NCBI RefSeq assembly: GCF_002920535.1
Contig: NZ_PQSS01000026.1
Span: 25,614 to 89,613 of the forward strand
Origin: Streptomyces sp. Ru71
GTDB lineage: Bacteria > Actinomycetota > Actinomycetes > Streptomycetales > Streptomycetaceae
Direction of reading: 5' to 3'
DNA length: 64,000 bases
The first letter of the stretch is position 1. The number at the start of each line of letters is the position of its first letter. The notes below the pieces were generated by a model, which did not search any database, was not told the DNA's origin, and saw only the letters and a list, made by a program, of their open reading frames with translations. Positions 60,793-64,000 of the stretch are shown here, piece after piece. The position numbers and the translations under genes are program-made.

Positions 60793-60806
60793 GGGCCGGT
60801 CGGCCC
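60793..60806. promoter_or_regulatory. candidate DevR-type box upstream of the response regulator
   Basis: GGGCCGGTCGGCCC fits the GGGNC-N4-GNCCC core of the mycobacterial DevR box and extends to an 8-2-8 palindrome with its flanks (CA...TG). The same 14-mer recurs at 61616-61629. Confidence 0.7.
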
Positions 60807-60819
60807 TGTTGCCACGGGC

Positions 60820-60896
60820 CGTACGGGTCGGCGCCGCATGGCCCGTACGGGTCATGGTGACAGGTCGACCGGGTCAGGGGGCAGGCCGTACGGGTC
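60820..60896. repeat. three direct copies of CGTACGGGTC
   Basis: Copies at 60820-60829, 60844-60853 and 60887-60896, in the gap between the oxidase-type gene and the response regulator. The spacing (24 and 43 bases) is irregular. Confidence 0.6.
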
Positions 60897-60916
60897 GGGG
60901 GGACAGCCCGGACAGG

Positions 60917-61537
60917 TCACGGGGACAGGCCGGCGGCCCAGGGGCCCTGTCCCGTGTGCAGTTCGCGGCCCGTCACCAGTTCCGGTGTCACCCTCACGAA
61001 GACCTCCTGCGGCGAGGGCGCCCAGGAGCGGGGGCCGGTGCGGAGCAGCCGTGCGTGTTCGGCGGGGTCGGTGACCACCGCCGCGGCCCCGGTGACGACC
61101 ACGCTCCAGCCGCTGCGCCGGGCGGGGTCGACGTCGTCGGTCTCGAAGGCGACCACCGCCCCGTCGACCGCGCGGACCAGTCCCGAGTCGGCGCGGGCGC
61201 ACACGAGGACGGACCCGTCGGCGTCCAGGCGGAACGCGACGGGCAGTACGGCCGGCAGGGCCTGCCGTGTGTACACGAGCCGGCCGACGCCCACGGCCGC
61301 CATCAGCCGCAGGCACTCTCCCCGGCAGAGTTCACCGAATCCGTCGTCACGGAGCACGGCGTCCAGGTCGCCCGCCGGGTGCTCCTCCAGCGGGCCCGGA
61401 CCGCTCGGGGACATGCCCGCCCGGGTGACTGCGTGCTCCCGGGTGAGTCCCGGCTCCGGACGGCGCGGGGCAAGGCGGCGTCCCAGGTCGCCCGCCGGGG
61501 TCTCCCGCACCGGGCTCGGCACGCTGTGCTCGGCCAT
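60917..61537 (-). CDS. pyridoxamine 5'-phosphate oxidase-family (split-barrel) protein
   Basis: A 206-residue protein. The split-barrel core starts near residue 68 (FGELCRGECLRLMAAVGVGRLVYT) and continues LPAVLPVAFRLDADGSVLV, VVAFETDDVD and SGWSVVVTGAAAVV. This is the FMN/F420-binding group common in hypoxia and dormancy regulons. The first 60 residues are a Pro/Arg-rich extension. ATG 61537 has GAGGAAGGG upstream; ATG 61415 would give the shorter form. The divergent promoter region carries two DevR-type palindromes. Confidence 0.87.
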   Translation of the reverse strand: MAEHSVPSPVRETPAGDLGRRLAPRRPEPGLTREHAVTRAGMSPSGPGPLEEHPAGDLDAVLRDDGFGELCRGECLRLMAAVGVGRLVYTRQALPAVLPVAFRLDADGSVLVCARADSGLVRAVDGAVVAFETDDVDPARRSGWSVVVTGAAAVVTDPAEHARLLRTGPRSWAPSPQEVFVRVTPELVTGRELHTGQGPWAAGLSP

Positions 61538-61615
61538 GGTGTGCCCTTCCTCTGCTCGGCCGCGTGAACGGTCGCGTCATGGCTCCACCCTGACGTGATC
61601 GGCGGCACGGCGCTT

Positions 61616-61629
61616 GGGCCGGTCGGCCC
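61616..61629. promoter_or_regulatory. candidate DevR-type box, PNPOx/STAS divergent promoter (site 1)
   Basis: GGGCCGGTCGGCCC, identical to the site upstream of the response regulator, 79 bases from the oxidase-type gene start. Confidence 0.68.
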
Positions 61630-61687
61630 CACCCGCCCGGCCGACGGGGCCCACCGCGGGCTGCAGGGACCCCCGGGGCCGCAGATG

Positions 61688-61701
61688 GGGCCTTCCGGCC
61701 C
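61688..61701. promoter_or_regulatory. candidate DevR-type box, PNPOx/STAS divergent promoter (site 2)
   Basis: GGGCCTTCCGGCCC fits GGGNC-N4-GNCCC with fully paired arms and lies 35 bases before the STAS start, where an activator would contact RNA polymerase. Confidence 0.62.
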
Positions 61702-61736
61702 TACCTCCCGAGCCGTGGTGCCGATTGTCTCTGTGC

Positions 61737-62096
61737 ATGGACGACATCCCGCACCCGTCCGCGCCGGAAGCCACGGAGCGCGTTCACCGGATGGATCGCT
61801 CCCACGGTGAGGCGACCCTCGTGGAACTCCGGGGAGACATCGACCTGCTCACCGCACCGGCTCTGGCCGACCGGCTGGACGCGCTGACGGCCGGGCGCCG
61901 GCCCGACGTGGTGATCGACCTGCGCGCGGTGAACTTCATCGACTGCTCCGGACTGCGCGTCCTGTGCCGGGTGCGCAGCCGGGCCCTGGAGCGGCGCGGC
62001 CGGCTGCGGCTGATCTCGGACAGCCCGCGCTTCCTGATGATCCTGCGCCACGTGCGCCTGGCGGACGTCTTCGAGATCCACCCCGGCCTGCCCTAG
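61737..62096 (+). CDS. STAS-domain anti-sigma factor antagonist
   Basis: A 119-residue SpoIIAA/RsbV-like protein. The core is GEATLVELRGDIDLLTAPAL, and the phosphorylated Ser is S71 in FIDCSGLRVL. When unphosphorylated, such proteins bind an anti-sigma kinase and release a stress sigma factor. No kinase or sigma gene is adjacent, so it may act on a distant partner. The start ATG 61737 gives MDDIPHPSAP; no clear ribosome binding site is seen. It is divergent from the oxidase-type gene. Confidence 0.92.
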   Translation: MDDIPHPSAPEATERVHRMDRSHGEATLVELRGDIDLLTAPALADRLDALTAGRRPDVVIDLRAVNFIDCSGLRVLCRVRSRALERRGRLRLISDSPRFLMILRHVRLADVFEIHPGLP

Positions 62097-62121
62097 AGCC
62101 CGGTGTGGCCGCGCGGGCCGC

Positions 62122-63021
62122 TCACTCGTGGGAGACCAGCGCGACCGGGCACCGTACGTGGTGGATCAGGGCGTGCGGGACGGGGCCGGTGTGCGGGCGC
62201 CCCTCCGTGCGGCGCCTGCGGATGCCCGCCACGACCAGGCCCGCTCCGCCCGTGGCCCGGACGAGGACGTGCGCCGGACGGCCTTCGTGCAGGTTCTCCC
62301 GTACGGCCACCGCCGGATGCTTGCGCCGCCAGGGCTCCAGCAGCCGCTCCAGCTCCTGCTCCGCCGCGGCCCTCGTCCGGGCGCGGTGGGCGGCGGCCGG
62401 GCCGCCCTCGGCGTACGGCACGTGCCAGGCGTGCACCGCCCGCAGCGGGGCTCCGCGCAGTTCGGCGGCGCGGAAGGCGAAGTCCAGCACCTCCTCGTAC
62501 GTCCCGTCGACGTCGACGGCGACCGTGACGTCGCGGAGCGGGGTGCGGACCGACGGCCTGCCGTCGCTGTCCGGGAGATGCTCGGACTCCGCGGTCTCGT
62601 CGGCCCGCACCAGCACGATCGGCCGTTCCATGCGGGCCGCGGTCGCCATGGCGACCGCCCCGGACACGAATCCGCTCAGGCCGCTGCTCCCCTGGCTCCC
62701 GATCACCAGGAGGTCGGCGTTCTCCGCCTCGCCGAGCAGTGCGGAAACGGGCGGCCCTGCGACCTGCTCGGCGGAGACCGCGAGCCGCGGATAGCGCCGG
62801 CCGAGCTGACCGAGCGCGCCGTGCAGCACCCGGCGGGCGTGCTGCTGCGGAGCCCTCAGTTCGGGCAGCGAGAACTCGGTGCCGCCCTCCGGCAGGCCCC
62901 CTTCCCAGGCGTGCACGAGCCGCAGCGGCACGCCCCGGCGCAGGGCCTCGCGGGCCGCCCAGTCCGCCGCCGCGAAGCCCTCGCGGGAACCGTCCACGCC
63001 GGCCACGACCGATCTGATCAC
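62122..63021 (-). CDS. universal stress protein, tandem UspA domains (second copy)
   Basis: A 299-residue two-domain USP. Domain 1: SVVAGVDGSREGFAAADWAA and GSQGSSGLSGFVSGAVAMAT (ATP loop). Domain 2: DVTVAVDVDGTYEEVLDFAF and AGIRRRRTEGRPHTGPVPHAL, a looser ATP loop. GTG 63021 is chosen for the strong GGGAGGTGAG site eight bases upstream. It converges on the STAS gene with 25 bases between the stops. It may belong to the same regulon as the first USP. Confidence 0.92.
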   Translation of the reverse strand: MIRSVVAGVDGSREGFAAADWAAREALRRGVPLRLVHAWEGGLPEGGTEFSLPELRAPQQHARRVLHGALGQLGRRYPRLAVSAEQVAGPPVSALLGEAENADLLVIGSQGSSGLSGFVSGAVAMATAARMERPIVLVRADETAESEHLPDSDGRPSVRTPLRDVTVAVDVDGTYEEVLDFAFRAAELRGAPLRAVHAWHVPYAEGGPAAAHRARTRAAAEQELERLLEPWRRKHPAVAVRENLHEGRPAHVLVRATGGAGLVVAGIRRRRTEGRPHTGPVPHALIHHVRCPVALVSHE

Positions 63022-63332
63022 GGCCCTCACCTCCCTGGTCGCCCGGTGGGTGTGCGCCGGGCGGGGGCCGGCCGCCGCCCGCCTCGGCGAGCGCGGGCGG
63101 GAGGCACACCTCCGCGGCCGGGTCCGCGCCCCCCACCAGGGTCCCTCCGCGGGCGGGAGTCGGAAACCCCGGGCCTTGCGAGCGCGGCTTCGGGGACCGG
63201 CAACTCCGAGCGTCCCTCCGGGTACCGGCACCCGGGGAACCCCGGCCCTCCGAGCGTGCTTCCGTGGACCGGCGCCCGGGAAGGGCCACCGGTCCCCGGA
63301 CGGCGGGCCGCACGGCCCGGGCCCGGCGTGGG
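63022..63332. other. intergenic region upstream of the second USP
   Basis: It holds a further GGGNC-N4-GNCCC match, GGGCCACCGGTCCC (63283-63296), about 260 bases before the USP start, and decayed direct repeats built on CCTCCGAGCGT and GGACCGGC (63180-63280). No credible gene is seen. Confidence 0.45.
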
Positions 63333-64000
63333 CTATCGCCGTGCCTCTGCGTAGGAGCGATCGCCGACGACGGCGGGCGTCGCTCCCCCGTCGGGCGCGG
63401 GACTGCCGGGCCGGTCGTCGCCCTCGGTGACGCTCCCGTGGCGCTCCCGCAGGACCTGCAGCAGCGGGCCCAGGGGCGCGTCCGGGAACGGGGTGCCCGA
63501 CGTGGTGGAGACGCCGTAGGTGTCGTGGAGCCAGAAGGCCCACTGGGCGGTGGTGGGTTCGACCCGGAACTGGGCGACGAAGGCCCGGTAGGCGTCCGCG
63601 AACCGGTCGGCGGCCGACTCCGCCGTCTCCTTGGGGCCGAGCAGCGACTCGGGCTCGGCGGGCTCGTCGGTCAATTCCGGGGAATCCATGGGCTCGGGCA
63701 GCGCCAGCCGCAGCTCGCCCGCGCCACGCCGGACGCGGCGGGCCGCCTCGACCGCGGTGGCCGCTGGGGCGGCCGTGGCGGCGGGGGCGGCGGGCCGCTC
63801 GCTGTCGACGTGGTCGGGCGATACGCCGATGCCTGCTGCTGCCAGGCCTGCCGGGGCCGTTTCCGACAGGGGGACGCCGTAGCGGGCCAGGCGCAGCGGC
63901 ATCAGGGATTCCACCGGGGCCTTGCGGCGCCAGGCGCGGCCGAAGCGGGAACGCAGGCGGGCCTGGTAGACCAGGCGTTCCTGTTCGAGCTTGATGACCT
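63333..64000 (-). CDS. DUF2637-like protein, C-terminal part (5' end outside window)
   Basis: The frame is open to the window edge and ends in TAG at 63333. The visible 222 residues begin with a charged helix (KLEQERLVYQARLRSRFG), then RKAPVESLMPLRLARYGVPL, a Pro/Ala-rich linker and a helical end (TTAQWAFWLHDTYGV). The last two segments resemble the C-terminal tail of Streptomyces DUF2637 (SpdB-like membrane) proteins. The membrane part would lie beyond base 64000. GTG 63912 in this frame is internal and not the start. Confidence 0.6.
   Translation of the reverse strand, partial: VIKLEQERLVYQARLRSRFGRAWRRKAPVESLMPLRLARYGVPLSETAPAGLAAAGIGVSPDHVDSERPAAPAATAAPAATAVEAARRVRRGAGELRLALPEPMDSPELTDEPAEPESLLGPKETAESAADRFADAYRAFVAQFRVEPTTAQWAFWLHDTYGVSTTSGTPFPDAPLGPLLQVLRERHGSVTEGDDRPGSPAPDGGATPAVVGDRSYAEARR

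Overview
The window reads as chromosomal DNA of a Streptomyces-type actinomycete. It is very GC-rich with strong third-position GC, starts are often GTG preceded by GGAG-type ribosome binding sites, and several families are typical of the genus (SAM_MT/DUF574 methyltransferase, DUF6233, DevS/DevR with universal stress proteins, F420-type LLM oxidoreductase, zinc-free L33). I see no transposase, integrase, tRNA, rRNA or CRISPR array. Genes run off both window ends.

Layout. 1-3.1 kb: an incomplete sigma factor with a C-terminal membrane segment, a tiny putative peptide and a DHA2-type efflux pump. 3.1-8.1 kb: a leftward operon of ABC ATPase, permease and a secreted YncE-propeller/phosphoesterase. 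8.4-17.7 kb: a 2,888-residue secreted RHS/YD-repeat protein ending in a putative nuclease toxin, followed at once by an SMI1/KNR4 immunity gene (polymorphic toxin system). 17.7-21.3 kb: TPR-like protein, APC permease, nitrilase, L33. 21.4-26.9 kb: a nucleobase cluster (NCS2 permease, amidohydrolase/deaminase, TauE exporter, LacI regulator) with a perfect 38-bp palindrome at its promoter. 27-28.7 kb: a family 2 glycosyltransferase.

29-34.3 kb is a complete rifamycin-resistance island. Rifampin glycosyltransferase (rgt) and the RNA-polymerase-protecting helicase-like HelR face rifampin monooxygenase (rox). The outer ends carry two copies of one promoter block with a rifamycin-associated element (RAE) and a covarying upstream inverted repeat. 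34.3-37.6 kb: an ECF41-type sigma factor with its own matching promoter, a methyltransferase, and a tryptophanyl-tRNA synthetase behind a classical Trp leader-peptide attenuator (the auxiliary, indolmycin-resistant type by analogy).

37.6-52.8 kb is mixed: TetR, FUSC, esterase, a Y-family polymerase-like protein without its catalytic N-terminus beside DUF6233, an XRE/NB-ARC/TPR regulator, a CMD protein, DUF1801, a Tat-exported propeller, OsmC, an LLM oxidoreductase, GNAT, a frameshifted MFS gene and a lipoprotein. 52.7-55.6 kb: a methyltransferase-NUDIX fusion, a Clp_N/HTH protein with a HAIR-like inverted repeat at its start, and an SDR.

55.7-63 kb looks like a dormancy/hypoxia stress locus: PPK2, two universal stress proteins, DevS-like kinase, DevR-like regulator, a flavin/pyridoxamine oxidase-type protein and a STAS protein. 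GGGNC-N4-GNCCC palindromes matching the DevR/OsdR core pattern lie at several of these promoters. Two separate 23-bp-period tandem arrays fill the 790-bp gap inside it. The window ends inside a DUF2637-like gene.
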